Positions 1-9,322 of a DNA stretch of 64,000 nucleotides are shown here, in pieces (position 1 is the stretch's first letter; each line of letters starts with the position of its first letter). Made by a program: the position numbers and the translations under genes. Source of the DNA: Verrucomicrobiota bacterium (lineage in GTDB: Bacteria > Verrucomicrobiota > Verrucomicrobiia > Limisphaerales > JAEYXS01); NCBI GenBank assembly GCA_023431185.1, contig JAEYXS010000035.1, forward strand, positions 1 to 64,000. The letters are read 5' to 3'. The notes below the pieces were generated by a model that was not told the origin of the DNA, searched no databases, and saw only the letters and a program-made list of their open reading frames with translations.

Positions 1-26
1 TGGCTATTGGCTATTGGCTATTGGCT
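1..26. repeat. Short tandem repeat, 7-bp unit
   Basis: Three full copies and a partial fourth copy of the heptamer TGGCTAT open the window. The array may continue upstream of the window edge, so its true copy number is unknown. No coding function is seen. Confidence 0.85.
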
Positions 27-533
27 GACCAGACATCCCTCAAGAGCCTCACCAAACCTCGGCACTTGTTAATAAGTGCCGAGGAATTCCACCAATTCCC
101 CATGGAGTGACCCATCACGCCCCCGCAACCCGACATCCACCTTGGAGCCGCCGACCCGCCACCCCGCCGTACCCCGCCACGCTATAAGTAGTCAGTCCCA
201 CACATTGTATTTTCCGCTCCGCCCATTCTGAGCGCCAACGGCGCGGCCTCATATCAGCCCAGGCCGTAGGCCTGGGTAATCGCCATCAACAAAACCCCAA
301 GGGCTGAAGGCCCGCCTCATGCTCCTACCCCCGTGCCTCAATCGAGGCACCGTACCAGAGCCCAACGTTGTCCCGCGCTTTGGCGGGACTACGTTGGGTC
401 ACTCTCCCTCGTTCCTCATCCACCACAACATGGTTGCACCCTCCCCCGTTTTATGGCCTCATGCCTCCACCGCTCCCAAAAATCCATGAACGTGTCTATC
501 TAACATTCAATCAACCTCAACGGACCACCCCTT
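27..533. repeat. Gene-free palindrome array
   Basis: I find no gene here, but several perfect or near-perfect hairpins lie in series. They are CTCGGCACTT/AAGTGCCGAG (58-67/74-83), GCGCC/GGCGC (232-236/240-244, loop AAC), CCCAGGCC/GGCCTGGG (258-265/269-276, loop GTA), GGGC/GCCC (301-304/310-313), GTGCCTC/GAGGCAC (333-339/344-350) and a 38-nt hairpin at 361-398. The last has two stem segments, CCCAACGT/ACGTTGGG and GTCCCGC/GCGGGAC, separated by a T-T mismatch. No T-run follows most of them, so they are not simple terminators. The pattern resembles interspersed palindromic repeats. Confidence 0.7.
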
Positions 534-1010
534 ATGCAGTGTGAAATGTTCGAGCAGACCATCAACGATTTTTGCCATCGTATAACGCCGGATTTCGAGC
601 AGCTACGCACCCAGTTGCAGATCGTGTTGCCGCATGTCTCCCCTCAGGCCCTCGCCCAAAATCTGATGGAGTTCGGTCGCGGCCAGATCAGCCAGGTGGA
701 TGAGGCCGATGAGCAGGAAAAGCATTTTGTCATCACGACCATCAAGTCATTGAGCTTCGATCACCTCCCGGCCGCCCAGTTCCACGCCTACGCGAGTGGC
801 TGTCTCATGGGGCTGGTCAGCAAGAAGGAACTGCCCGGCCACTTGATCGGCCTGGCGATGGAGATCACCGCCCTCTTCGCTTTCCAAAGATATGCCCCAG
901 ATGCCCTGCAAGGCGGTGTCCGGCCCAACGCGTTGCTGACGTTCCAGGGCGAAACCGCCTGGGAAAAACTGCAGCAACAACACGCAGCGATACACTGGGA
1001 AATAAAATAG
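534..1010 (+). CDS. Hypothetical protein, 158 aa
   Basis: A soluble 158-residue protein without signal peptide or membrane segment. I do not recognise the family. It is acidic and helix-rich in appearance, with a hydrophobic stretch near residues 88-115. A second in-frame ATG at 546 (MFEQTIND) could be the true start. The gene stands alone between the palindrome array and the sulfatase genes, with an 84-nt gap to the next start. The reading frame is open over its whole length with normal codon use, and overlapping ORFs in other frames look like shadows. No function can be assigned. Confidence 0.6.
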   Translation: MQCEMFEQTINDFCHRITPDFEQLRTQLQIVLPHVSPQALAQNLMEFGRGQISQVDEADEQEKHFVITTIKSLSFDHLPAAQFHAYASGCLMGLVSKKELPGHLIGLAMEITALFAFQRYAPDALQGGVRPNALLTFQGETAWEKLQQQHAAIHWEIK

Positions 1011-1094
1011 CTGAAGCCCTGGCCTGGCCCTGATGGCGGTTACAACCGCACCGGCCATCCCCAATGAACCGTGACGAAAAACACCTCCTCAACC

Positions 1095-2663
1095 ATGAAC
1101 CCATCTTCCCGGACCTGCCTGTCCCTCGCCGATCTGCTTCGAGACTGTTTGTTGGTGGGCGCCTGCGCCATCCTGTGCCTGGGCCAGACTGGCTGGGCTC
1201 AAGCCGCAAATCCAACCAAGCCCGTCGTTGCCAAACCCAACATCATCCTCCTCATGGGCGATGACCACGGTTGGGAGGAGACCGGTTACAATGGTCACCC
1301 GCATGTGAAGACCCCGGTGCTGGATGAGATGGCCCGGACCGGCCTCCGCTTCAACCGCTTCTATGCCGCCCATCCCAGTTGCTCGCCCACTCGCGCCAGT
1401 TTTCTGACCGGCCGGCACCCGAACCGCATGGGCACCTTCGCCCCCGGCTGGTCCTTCCGTCCGCAGGAAGTGACCCTTGCTCATCAGCTTCGGAACGCGG
1501 GCTATCGCTGCGGCCACTTCGGCAAATGGCACGTCGGCGCGGTAAAAAAGGAATCTCCCGTCAGCCCGGGCGCGATGGGCTTTCACGAATGGCTGTCGCA
1601 TGACAACTTCTTCGAGCTAAACCCGTCGCTCTCACGCAACGGCGGCCCGCCGGAAGTCTTCAAGGGGGAAAGCTCTGAGATTCTCATCAACGAAACGATC
1701 CGCTTCATCGATGCCGCCAAGCAGGCGAAGCAGCCGTTCCTTACTGTCGTGTGGTTTGGCTCACCGCATGAACCTTACAGCGGCCTGCCTGCCGACCTCG
1801 CGCTCTACGATGACCTGCCCGCCAAATACAAAAAACCGGTCAAGCTCACCTCCAACGAAACGGGCGGCGCAGTCACGCGGCCCCAAGGCGAGGTGCTGCG
1901 TGAACGCTATGCCGAGATCACCGCCATGGATCGCGCCATCGGCACGCTGCGCAAGCATCTGGCTGCTCAGGGTCTGCGCGAGAACACGCTGCTATTTTAC
2001 TGCGGAGACAACGGCACCTCGGCGGATGCCGCTCTGGGTTTCCCCCATCGCGGCACCAAGGCGCAAGTGTATGAAGGCGGCATCTTGGTGCCCGGACTCA
2101 TCGAATGGCCCGCCCGCATCCCGCGACCTCTGGCCGTCGATTTCCGCGCCACCACCAGCGATCTGTTGCCCACCCTCAGTGCCCTCGCCGGTCAACCGTT
2201 GCCGTCTCGTCCGCTGGATGGTGTGGATCTCACTCCTGTGTTCGCAGGCAAACTGAAGGAACGTTCCATCCCCTTGTATTTCTGGGAATACAACACGGCG
2301 CGCCTGAACCAGGCCAAACCGCAACCCTACCTCGATCCCAGGCTGCAAACGGGGACCACTCCGCTCGTCAAACTCCAAGGCGGCAAAGCCACCCGCGACT
2401 TCACCAACTACCGCCACCCGGCGATCACGGAAGCAGACTTCCTCGGCCCACGCGCGATCATCGATGGAGATTTCAAACTGGTCGTCCACGAACTGAAAAA
2501 CGACCAGATACGCCGTGAACTCTTCAACCTGAAAGCCGATCCGGCCGAGAAAAACAACCTGTTCGACCAGGACCCCACGACCGCGCGCAAACTCCAGACC
2601 AAACTCCGCGAGTGGCAGCAGTCCGTGCTGCAAAGCCTCTCCGGTGCCGACTATCCGAAGTGA
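1095..2663 (+). CDS. Secreted sulfatase (formylglycine type)
   Basis: A family S1 sulfatase of about 522 residues. The N-terminus has a hydrophobic signal segment ending near GWAQAA, so export is expected. The metal-binding GDDHGW motif follows the opening PNIILLM strand. The signature CSPTRASFLTGR carries the Cys that is converted to formylglycine (Cys96 from this start). CGDNGTS in the middle supplies further metal ligands. The family hydrolyses sulfate esters, commonly on polysaccharides; the substrate here is unknown. The ATG at 1095 is chosen because it begins directly before the signal peptide; a GTG at 1071 adds eight residues. It is followed by a second sulfatase and an esterase in the same direction, which suggests a polysaccharide-degradation locus. 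Confidence 0.9.
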   Translation: MNPSSRTCLSLADLLRDCLLVGACAILCLGQTGWAQAANPTKPVVAKPNIILLMGDDHGWEETGYNGHPHVKTPVLDEMARTGLRFNRFYAAHPSCSPTRASFLTGRHPNRMGTFAPGWSFRPQEVTLAHQLRNAGYRCGHFGKWHVGAVKKESPVSPGAMGFHEWLSHDNFFELNPSLSRNGGPPEVFKGESSEILINETIRFIDAAKQAKQPFLTVVWFGSPHEPYSGLPADLALYDDLPAKYKKPVKLTSNETGGAVTRPQGEVLRERYAEITAMDRAIGTLRKHLAAQGLRENTLLFYCGDNGTSADAALGFPHRGTKAQVYEGGILVPGLIEWPARIPRPLAVDFRATTSDLLPTLSALAGQPLPSRPLDGVDLTPVFAGKLKERSIPLYFWEYNTARLNQAKPQPYLDPRLQTGTTPLVKLQGGKATRDFTNYRHPAITEADFLGPRAIIDGDFKLVVHELKNDQIRRELFNLKADPAEKNNLFDQDPTTARKLQTKLREWQQSVLQSLSGADYPK

Positions 2664-2705
2664 ACAGCGTGGCCTGACCGGCCTGCTGTGCTGTCCTTTA
2701 AAATC

Positions 2706-4148
2706 ATGAAACGCCTGCTCCTTCTCCTCCTTCCGTGCCTATGCTGTCTCCCGTGGTTCGCCCAGGGTGCCACGCGGACGTCCAAACCGAACGTACTCTT
2801 CATCATCTCCGATGACCTGACGGCGACAGCGCTTTCGTGCTATGGCAATAAAATCAGCCGGACCCCGAACATCGACCGGCTGGCCGCACAAGGCACACGT
2901 TTCACTCGTGCGTTCTGCAATGCCACCTATTGCGGTCCCTCGCGGGCGTCCTTCATGTCGGGCTATTACCCGCATGCGACCGGGGTGCTGGGCTATACGA
3001 GTCCGCGTCCGGCCATCGGCGAGCGCGCCACCTGGGCACAGCATTTCAAGAACGCCGGTTACTACACCGCCCGGGTCAGCAAGATTTATCACATGGGCGT
3101 GCCCGGCGGCATCGAGGAAGGTGGCGATGGAGCGGATGATCCGGCCTCATGGACGGAAAAATTCAACAGCCCCGGTCCGGAATGGAAAGCGACCGGTGTG
3201 GGCGAGACATTGGAAGGCAACCCCGACGGCAAACGCCCGGTGGTGGGCGGCAACACCTTCGTGGTGGTCGAAGCAGAAGGCGATGATCTGGTCCATTCCG
3301 ACGGCAAGACGGCCGCCAAGGCCGTCGAGCTGTTGGGCAAGCACGCGGACAAACCATTCTTTCTCGCCCTCGGCTTCGTCCGCCCGCATGTGCCCTTCGT
3401 AGCGCCCAAAAAATATTACGAACCTTACCTGCCGTACGACCAGATGCCACTGCCACCCAAGCTCGCGGGTGACTGGGACGACATCCCGAAGGCGGGCATC
3501 AACTACAAGACCAGCGTGAACATGAAGATGGACGAGCGCCGTCAACGCAAGGCGGTGGGCGGTTACTATGCGTCCGTGGCTTTTATGGATGCACAGGTGG
3601 GCAAGGTGCTCGCGGCGCTGGAAAAATCCGGCCAGGCGGACAACACGATCGTCATTTTCACCAGTGACCACGGATATCATTTGGGCGAGCACGATTTCTG
3701 GGCCAAAGTAAGCCTGCGGGATGAATCCGCCATGGTGCCGCTCATCATCAAGGTGCCGGGCAAGCAACCGGCGGTGTGCCATTCGCTCACCGAACTGATC
3801 GATCTGTATCCGACCCTCGCCAAACTTTGCGGACTTGAGGTGCCCGCCCGGCTCCAGGGCAAAGACATCTCGCGGATGCTGGATGATCCGGCGCATCAGG
3901 TGCGGGAGACGGCCTTTTGTGTCGCTCCCTCCAGCAAGGGTTTCTTGCTGCGCGAGGACAAGTGGGCGTACATCCAATACATGGAGGATGCCTCCAAAGG
4001 CATCGAATTGTTCGATATGGTGAAAGACCCCAGGCAATACACCAATCTGGCGCAAAAGCCGGAATTCACCTCGGTGGTCAATGGTTTCAAAGCCAAACTC
4101 GCCGCCAGGCTGCAATCCGTCCGGGACAATGATTTGGCGCGAAAATAG
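2706..4148 (+). CDS. Secreted sulfatase, iduronate-2-sulfatase-like
   Basis: A second S1 sulfatase of 480 residues. The start at 2706 gives a classic signal peptide (MKRLLLLLLPCLCCLPW, then cleavage near FAQGA); a GTG at 2688 is an alternative. NVLFIISDD supplies metal ligands. YCGPSRASFMSG contains the formylglycine Cys76. TSDHGYHLGEHDFWAK is the C-terminal metal-site motif typical of iduronate-2-sulfatase-like enzymes. It lies 42 nt after the first sulfatase and is probably cotranscribed with it. The two proteins are clearly diverged paralogues, so different sulfated positions may be attacked. Confidence 0.9.
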   Translation: MKRLLLLLLPCLCCLPWFAQGATRTSKPNVLFIISDDLTATALSCYGNKISRTPNIDRLAAQGTRFTRAFCNATYCGPSRASFMSGYYPHATGVLGYTSPRPAIGERATWAQHFKNAGYYTARVSKIYHMGVPGGIEEGGDGADDPASWTEKFNSPGPEWKATGVGETLEGNPDGKRPVVGGNTFVVVEAEGDDLVHSDGKTAAKAVELLGKHADKPFFLALGFVRPHVPFVAPKKYYEPYLPYDQMPLPPKLAGDWDDIPKAGINYKTSVNMKMDERRQRKAVGGYYASVAFMDAQVGKVLAALEKSGQADNTIVIFTSDHGYHLGEHDFWAKVSLRDESAMVPLIIKVPGKQPAVCHSLTELIDLYPTLAKLCGLEVPARLQGKDISRMLDDPAHQVRETAFCVAPSSKGFLLREDKWAYIQYMEDASKGIELFDMVKDPRQYTNLAQKPEFTSVVNGFKAKLAARLQSVRDNDLARK

Positions 4149-4194
4149 GCTCGAATGGGAGATGTTCACGTTCTAACATCGCCGGCAATTACCC

Positions 4195-5196
4195 ATGATG
4201 AAAATCAATCGGCTCAAGCTGTCCACCGTCAGCCGGTTCCCGGCCGTCCACCTTGCAGTCTTCGGTCTGGCGCTGCTTGGTCTTGGCCAGCTTGGCCTGG
4301 CTCAGGAAGCGAAATCCGCCAATACCGCGAAGAAGCAGCCACCCTTCTCTTGGGTGGCCCCCATGGAAAACGCAGAGCAGGCGAAGAAAATATTACCCGC
4401 GTCCGTCAAGCACGCCACCTTCAAGAGCCCTTCCATGGGCATCGCAGTCGGCTACTACATTTATCTCCCGCCCGGCTATGAACAGGGCCAGGAACGTTAT
4501 CCAGTGGTGTATCACCTGCATGGCGGACGCCCGGGCGGAGAGAACAAAAGCGTGCGCCTGGCCACCTACGTGGATGCCGCCATTCAGAAGGGCACCATCA
4601 AGCCCACCATCTATGTCTTTCCCAACGGCGGTCCCGTGAGCTGGTATGACATGCCGGAAATGAAAAACGGTCTGGGTGAAACCGTGTTCGTGCAGGAACT
4701 CATCCCGCACATCGATAAGACCTATCGCACCTGGGGCAACCGGGAAGGCCGCGCACTGGAAGGCTATTCACAAGGCGGACGCGGCACGACCCGCATCATG
4801 TTCAAACATCCGGAACTCTTCCTCTCCGTCGCGCCCGGCGGTTCCGGCTATGGTCCGGAAAAACACATCCAGGACAACAACGGCTACGAATCGGAAAACT
4901 TGCGCTTCCTGCCGCTTGGCTACAACACCTGGGACATCGCCAAGACCTATGCCGCCCGCAAAGACCGGCCCGCGCTCAACATCCTCATCTGGGACGGCAC
5001 CAAGTGCTTCAATTACGAGTTCAACCTCAAATACTCCGCCTACCTCAAGGAACTCGGCGTCGCCCACGATTTTCTTTCCATCCCGGATGTGCCGCACACT
5101 GCCACCGGCAGTTACGATAAAAAAGGCGATGACATCATGCGGCATCATCAAAAGACCTTCGACGCCCATCGCCCCAAAAAGTCCTCCGGTGGCTAA
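4195..5196 (+). CDS. Secreted alpha/beta-hydrolase esterase
   Basis: A 333-residue protein of the esterase D / feruloyl-esterase-like group. A signal peptide spans about residues 1-36 (LAVFGLALLGLGQLGLAQ). After it comes the typical strand order with YIYLPPGY, PVVYHLHGG (oxyanion region) and the nucleophile elbow GYSQGG. A likely catalytic Asp lies in ILIWDGTK and the His in VPHTATG. It probably removes acyl groups from plant or algal polysaccharide. It lies 46 nt downstream of the sulfatases, fitting a shared role in removing side groups. The start is either of two adjacent ATG codons (4195 or 4198). Confidence 0.82.
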   Translation: MMKINRLKLSTVSRFPAVHLAVFGLALLGLGQLGLAQEAKSANTAKKQPPFSWVAPMENAEQAKKILPASVKHATFKSPSMGIAVGYYIYLPPGYEQGQERYPVVYHLHGGRPGGENKSVRLATYVDAAIQKGTIKPTIYVFPNGGPVSWYDMPEMKNGLGETVFVQELIPHIDKTYRTWGNREGRALEGYSQGGRGTTRIMFKHPELFLSVAPGGSGYGPEKHIQDNNGYESENLRFLPLGYNTWDIAKTYAARKDRPALNILIWDGTKCFNYEFNLKYSAYLKELGVAHDFLSIPDVPHTATGSYDKKGDDIMRHHQKTFDAHRPKKSSGG

Positions 5197-5260
5197 CCCA
5201 TGGGGATTGGATGGCAAAATCCGCCGTGTGGAAAACTGAAGGTTATCGTAGCCTTACTGC

Positions 5261-6553
5261 ATGGTGCCTGATGCCAATGAGCCAGATGTTCCGCTCGCCG
5301 AAGCGACGGCGGTTGCCGCCCCACGCTGCCCCCGTCATGTGAAACGGCCGACGGCAGAGCCCTCCCCAGCCCAACCGTCGAGACGGATCACTTGGCGTGA
5401 AATGCACGAGGAGCCCTTCCGCCTCTTCTTTCCTTTGGCCGTGCTCGCAGGCCTTGTCGGCGTGCTCCTGTGGCCGGTGATGCTGGCGGGCTGGATGTCC
5501 GACTACCCCGGTCTGCGGCACGCCCGCCTGATGACCAACGGTTTCTTCGGCGGGTTCATCCTGGGTTTCCTCGGCACCTCACTTCCCCGGCTGCTGGAGG
5601 TGAAGCCTTTCACTGCCCTCGAAGCCATCGTGCCGTTGCTGCTCCATCTGGCTTGTGTGGTGGCCTATTCATTTGGCGCGACCCTGACCGGTGATATCTC
5701 ATTCGCCGCGGCCCTCTTGGCCTTGCTGCTGGCCTTGGGCCGGCGTTTTGCCCAACGGCAGGACCTGCCTCCGCCCGGATTCGTTCTGATGCCGTTCGCT
5801 TTCGCCTGTGCGCTGGCCGGATTGGCGCTGCAGCATCTCACTGCCCAACGCGAACTTGATCCCGCCTGGGAATTGCTCGGCCGCCTCTGGGCTTATCACG
5901 GGTTCATCCTGCTATGCATTCTCGGTGCGGGCGGCTTCTTGCTGCCCCGCTTTCTCGGCCTCGGCGTGCGCGAGAAATTCGCGACCTCCAAAACTCCAAG
6001 CCCCGCATGGCGGCAGTCATGTGACAGCGCCGCAGTGACGGGCCTCCTGCTGGTCGGAACGTATCCCTTGGAAGCTTTCGGCTGGTCGCCACTGGCCACC
6101 CTGCTGCGGGCTGGTCTGTTGCTAAATTATCTCTGGAGCGTGATGCCGCTCGAACGGCTGGCCTGGTCTTGGAACGGGGTGCAATGGCTGCTCGTCACCG
6201 GACTGGTCAGCATTCCGCTCGGCATCCTGACGGCCGGTTTCTGGCCGGGCTGGCGGGTCGGTTTGTCGCATATCGAACTGCTCGGCGGCTTTGGGCTGAT
6301 TACCTTGGCCGTGGCCACGCGGGTCGTCTTTGGACACAGCGGCCAGCGTACCAAACTCGAACGTTTTCACCCGGCCTTGACGACCGCTGCGGGCTTGATG
6401 CTCATCGGCATGCTCACCCGCATCACCGGCGACCTCGTGCCGAGTACCATGGCCACGCACTACCTCTACGGCGCGCTCTGCTGGGCCGGCGGACTCATCC
6501 TCTGGGCGGTGTGCGTGCTGCCGGGTGTGTTGGTTCCGGACAGTGAAGCCTGA
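5261..6553 (+). CDS. NnrS family membrane protein
   Basis: A polytopic membrane protein of 430 residues with about 12 predicted membrane segments after a 45-residue cytoplasmic N-terminus. The opening (EPFRLFFPLAVLAGLVGVLLW) and the RHARLMTNGFFGGFILGFLGTSLPR block match the NnrS pattern, a heme- and copper-containing membrane protein linked to nitric-oxide tolerance. The conserved His in RHARL and several later His residues would suit metal binding. No denitrification or NO-sensing regulator gene is visible nearby. The gene follows the esterase by 64 nt, but its function looks unrelated. Confidence 0.72.
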   Translation: MVPDANEPDVPLAEATAVAAPRCPRHVKRPTAEPSPAQPSRRITWREMHEEPFRLFFPLAVLAGLVGVLLWPVMLAGWMSDYPGLRHARLMTNGFFGGFILGFLGTSLPRLLEVKPFTALEAIVPLLLHLACVVAYSFGATLTGDISFAAALLALLLALGRRFAQRQDLPPPGFVLMPFAFACALAGLALQHLTAQRELDPAWELLGRLWAYHGFILLCILGAGGFLLPRFLGLGVREKFATSKTPSPAWRQSCDSAAVTGLLLVGTYPLEAFGWSPLATLLRAGLLLNYLWSVMPLERLAWSWNGVQWLLVTGLVSIPLGILTAGFWPGWRVGLSHIELLGGFGLITLAVATRVVFGHSGQRTKLERFHPALTTAAGLMLIGMLTRITGDLVPSTMATHYLYGALCWAGGLILWAVCVLPGVLVPDSEA

Positions 6554-6885
6554 ACCCCGGCACGAACTCTTCCAGCCACCCCCACTGAAGCCCGCGTTGG
6601 CCTGCTCCCTGCTGGTTACTCAGGCATCGACACTTTCCAAAATCGGCCCCGCCCCGGGCATGCATGCCCTAATGCACTAGGGATCAGGCTTTCCGTGCGT
6701 CCAAGCGACAACGGTTCTGATCTGGGAAGCGGCACAGGACATTGCTATACGCAATGTTTCGTGCAATTTGCGAAGCAAGGCTGCGAACTCATGAGCCTTG
6801 CCCGTCTTCTGACTCGCCAAAAATGGACGGCTTCGCCCGGTCCCGGCGATCACCCCTCAAACCACTTGGACGAAAAAGGATGCCC
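6554..6885. other. Intergenic region with a 14-bp palindrome
   Basis: No gene is supported in this 332-nt stretch. It holds the perfect palindrome GGGCATGCATGCCC at 6656-6669, which overlaps a second hairpin CCCTA/TAGGG (6667-6671/6678-6682). An upstream extension of the following gene to 6742 is possible but unlikely, because a better start with a Shine-Dalgarno sequence lies at 6886. Confidence 0.5.
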
Positions 6886-8025
6886 ATGACACCAGATGAA
6901 CAGACGGCTGAGACCTTTGTCTCGATCGGCATTTTGGCCGGGAACCACGAAGAGTTTGGCGCGACCGCCCTGACCTCCTTGTTCAAGCAGTCTTTGTTTG
7001 GCGAACTCAGCAAACGCAATCTCAGTTGTGAGATCATCTGCGTGATGGGTGAAGAGCGGAATGACGCGACCACAGCCGTGGAAGCTGTCTTCCAGGCCCA
7101 GGTCAACGGACACGAGCATCGCACCGCCTTTGCCTGTCACATGATCCGCATTCCCGAACAGAAACGGTCGGCCGCATGGAATGCCTTTGTCCATTCCTCT
7201 TCCGAAGCCTCCTCCAAGTTTTTGTTCCTGATCGATGGCGACCTCGTCATCCATAAGCCCGACACATTGTGGAACATGCTCTGCACTTTGGGCGACAAGC
7301 GCGAGGCGGTCGTGGCGATGGATGAGCCGGTCAAGGACCTGGCTTTCAAACCTGAGAAAACATTATTCGACAAACTATCCTTGGCCGTTTCCCATCTGGC
7401 GCTCGCCGGTGGCGCGCTTATCCCGGAGCAACTTTATGTCATCCGGGCCGACACCGCCCGCAGCATCTACCTCCCGCACGACCTGCCCTTGGAAGGAAGA
7501 TTTCTTGCGACCATCCTGAACACAGACTTCCTGACCAAAGAATCGAATCCCAAACGGATCATCCGCGTGCCGGAGGCCGCACATACCTTCAGCGCCAACC
7601 GCTCTCTCCGGCAAATCTTGCAGGATCGGAAGCAACGGATGATCAACCGGACCGTCACTCATGTGCTGTTGGAGAATTACCTGCGCCACCTTTCCGAGCA
7701 CAGGAAAAAGGAACTGGGGCTGTTGTTGATGCAGAATGATGAAACGGAACCACCGTGGTTGACCGATCTGGTCGAGACTCATATCCGCCATTGCTATTTC
7801 TTCTGGCAGATCTTCCCCGACGCTTCCACGATCCGTCTTAAGCGTCTGCACCAATTGCCCGAGATGGACGAGCTTCGCTACTTGCCGGTGGCGTATCTGG
7901 AACAACTTGTGACCCTCATCGGCTGCTGGCTGGCTTATCGTTCGTTCAAACGCAAACCGCCCATCAGCAAACCATCCCCAGTTAGCATGCCATCGGGACG
8001 CTCCAGTTTGACCACCTCGCACTGA
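6886..8025 (+). CDS. Glycosyltransferase family 2-like protein
   Basis: A soluble protein of about 379 residues. The N-terminal half has the GT-A layout: an opening strand VSIGILAGNHEEF, a nucleotide-side block and the FLFLIDGDLVIHKPDTLW segment, whose DGD resembles the DXD metal site. A Pro- and Ser-rich tail ends the protein. The start at 6886 is chosen because AAAAGGA lies 6 nt upstream; an in-frame ATG at 6880 and an extension to 6742 also exist. No neighbouring polysaccharide-export gene supports a pathway, and the acceptor is unknown. Confidence 0.62.
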   Translation: MTPDEQTAETFVSIGILAGNHEEFGATALTSLFKQSLFGELSKRNLSCEIICVMGEERNDATTAVEAVFQAQVNGHEHRTAFACHMIRIPEQKRSAAWNAFVHSSSEASSKFLFLIDGDLVIHKPDTLWNMLCTLGDKREAVVAMDEPVKDLAFKPEKTLFDKLSLAVSHLALAGGALIPEQLYVIRADTARSIYLPHDLPLEGRFLATILNTDFLTKESNPKRIIRVPEAAHTFSANRSLRQILQDRKQRMINRTVTHVLLENYLRHLSEHRKKELGLLLMQNDETEPPWLTDLVETHIRHCYFFWQIFPDASTIRLKRLHQLPEMDELRYLPVAYLEQLVTLIGCWLAYRSFKRKPPISKPSPVSMPSGRSSLTTSH

Positions 8026-8151
8026 AGACCAAGCCCTCTTTTCTCTCCCGGCCAAAATCCTTCCGCGCAACTTGCCAACGCCCCGCGTTGCTGCAATCAT
8101 ACGCGCCATTACCACTCTGGGATATGCGCTGCGCCAATCCATACTCATGCC

Positions 8152-9303
8152 ATGAACCCGCCTGCCATCCGCACGCCTGAACGTAAAGCTGAGGTCGCCT
8201 GGTTCTCTGCCTTGTGCGGGGATGATTACGAATTCCTTGGTGTCCCGGATGGCTCCTTGCGGTCCAATTACGAGCATTGCGGTGACATCGTTCGTCGCGC
8301 CGACAAGCACGGTTTCCAGAATATCCTGCTGCCTTCGGGTTGGATCGTGGGGCAGGACGCACTTGCTTTCGCCTCCGCCATGGCGGCGCAGACACGTCAG
8401 ATCAACCAGCTCGTCGCCCTGCGTATGGGTGAGGTCTGGCCGCCCATGCTCGCGCGTGCCATCGCCACCGTGGATCACATCGCCCAAGGTCGCCTCTGCA
8501 TCAACATCATATCCTCGGACATGCCAGGCCTGAAGGAGAGCAACGAGGTGCGCTACGAACGCAGCAGCGAAATCATCCAGATACTACAAGGACTCTGGCG
8601 CACGGATGGACCTTTTGAGTGGAAAGGCAAATACTACAACTTCAGCCTGCCAAATACCGATGCCGCCAGGCCCTATCAGCAAAACGGCGGCCCGCTCATG
8701 TATTTCGGCGGCATCTCGCCTGCTGCACAAGATTTGTGCGCCAAACACTGCGATGTGTTCCTCATGTGGCCGGAGACAGAAGACCGCATCGCCGAAACGA
8801 TGCGCGTCATGTCAGAGAAAGCTGCAGCCTACGGACGCAAGATCGATTTCGGTTTTCGCACCCACGTCATCGTGCGCGAAACCGAAGCAGAGGCAAGGGC
8901 AGCGGCGGACCGGCTGATCTCCAAGCTTGATGCCGCCAAAGGCGCGGAGATCAAAGCCCGCTCCATGGACAGCCAGAGCGCCGGCGTGCTCCGCCAGGAT
9001 GAACTCCGTGCGCAGAGCAAGGACCTATATATCGAACCACACCTGTGGAGCGGCGTGGGCTTGGCCCGCAGCGGTTGCGGCAGTGCCATCGTGGGCGATC
9101 CCGATCAGGTGCTTGCCAAGCTGAACCGCTACATGGACATGGGCATGCGCGCCTTCATCCTCAGCGGTTATCCGCACCTGGATGAGTGCGACCTCTTCGC
9201 CAGATACGTTCTGCCCAAGCTGCCCACGTGCCGGTTGAACGAACTGCAAGGACGTCGCGTGCCCAATCCCGTCACACCCCTGACCACCGCACCACGCAAA
9301 TAA
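8152..9303 (+). CDS. LLM-class FMN-dependent monooxygenase, SsuD-like
   Basis: A 383-residue bacterial-luciferase-like TIM-barrel protein. The order of motifs (AEVAWFSALCGDDYEFLG, ADKHGFQNILLPSGW, INIISSDMPGLKE, PYQQNGGPLMYFGGISPAA, SGCGSAIVGDPDQVLAKL) follows the alkanesulfonate monooxygenase group. Such enzymes use reduced FMN and oxygen to cleave a carbon-sulfur bond, giving an aldehyde and sulfite. No flavin reductase is seen next to it, so FMNH2 would have to come from elsewhere. It is followed 19 nt later by a Gfo/Idh/MocA oxidoreductase, a second one and an MFS transporter. Other LLM substrates cannot be excluded. Confidence 0.82.
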   Translation: MNPPAIRTPERKAEVAWFSALCGDDYEFLGVPDGSLRSNYEHCGDIVRRADKHGFQNILLPSGWIVGQDALAFASAMAAQTRQINQLVALRMGEVWPPMLARAIATVDHIAQGRLCINIISSDMPGLKESNEVRYERSSEIIQILQGLWRTDGPFEWKGKYYNFSLPNTDAARPYQQNGGPLMYFGGISPAAQDLCAKHCDVFLMWPETEDRIAETMRVMSEKAAAYGRKIDFGFRTHVIVRETEAEARAAADRLISKLDAAKGAEIKARSMDSQSAGVLRQDELRAQSKDLYIEPHLWSGVGLARSGCGSAIVGDPDQVLAKLNRYMDMGMRAFILSGYPHLDECDLFARYVLPKLPTCRLNELQGRRVPNPVTPLTTAPRK

Positions 9304-9322
9304 TCACCGAGCGATTTACACC

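Noticed and set aside
27..400. CRISPR array at the palindrome-rich start of the window
   Set aside because: The palindromes differ from each other and are not regularly spaced; there is no repeated unit with unique spacers and no cas gene.
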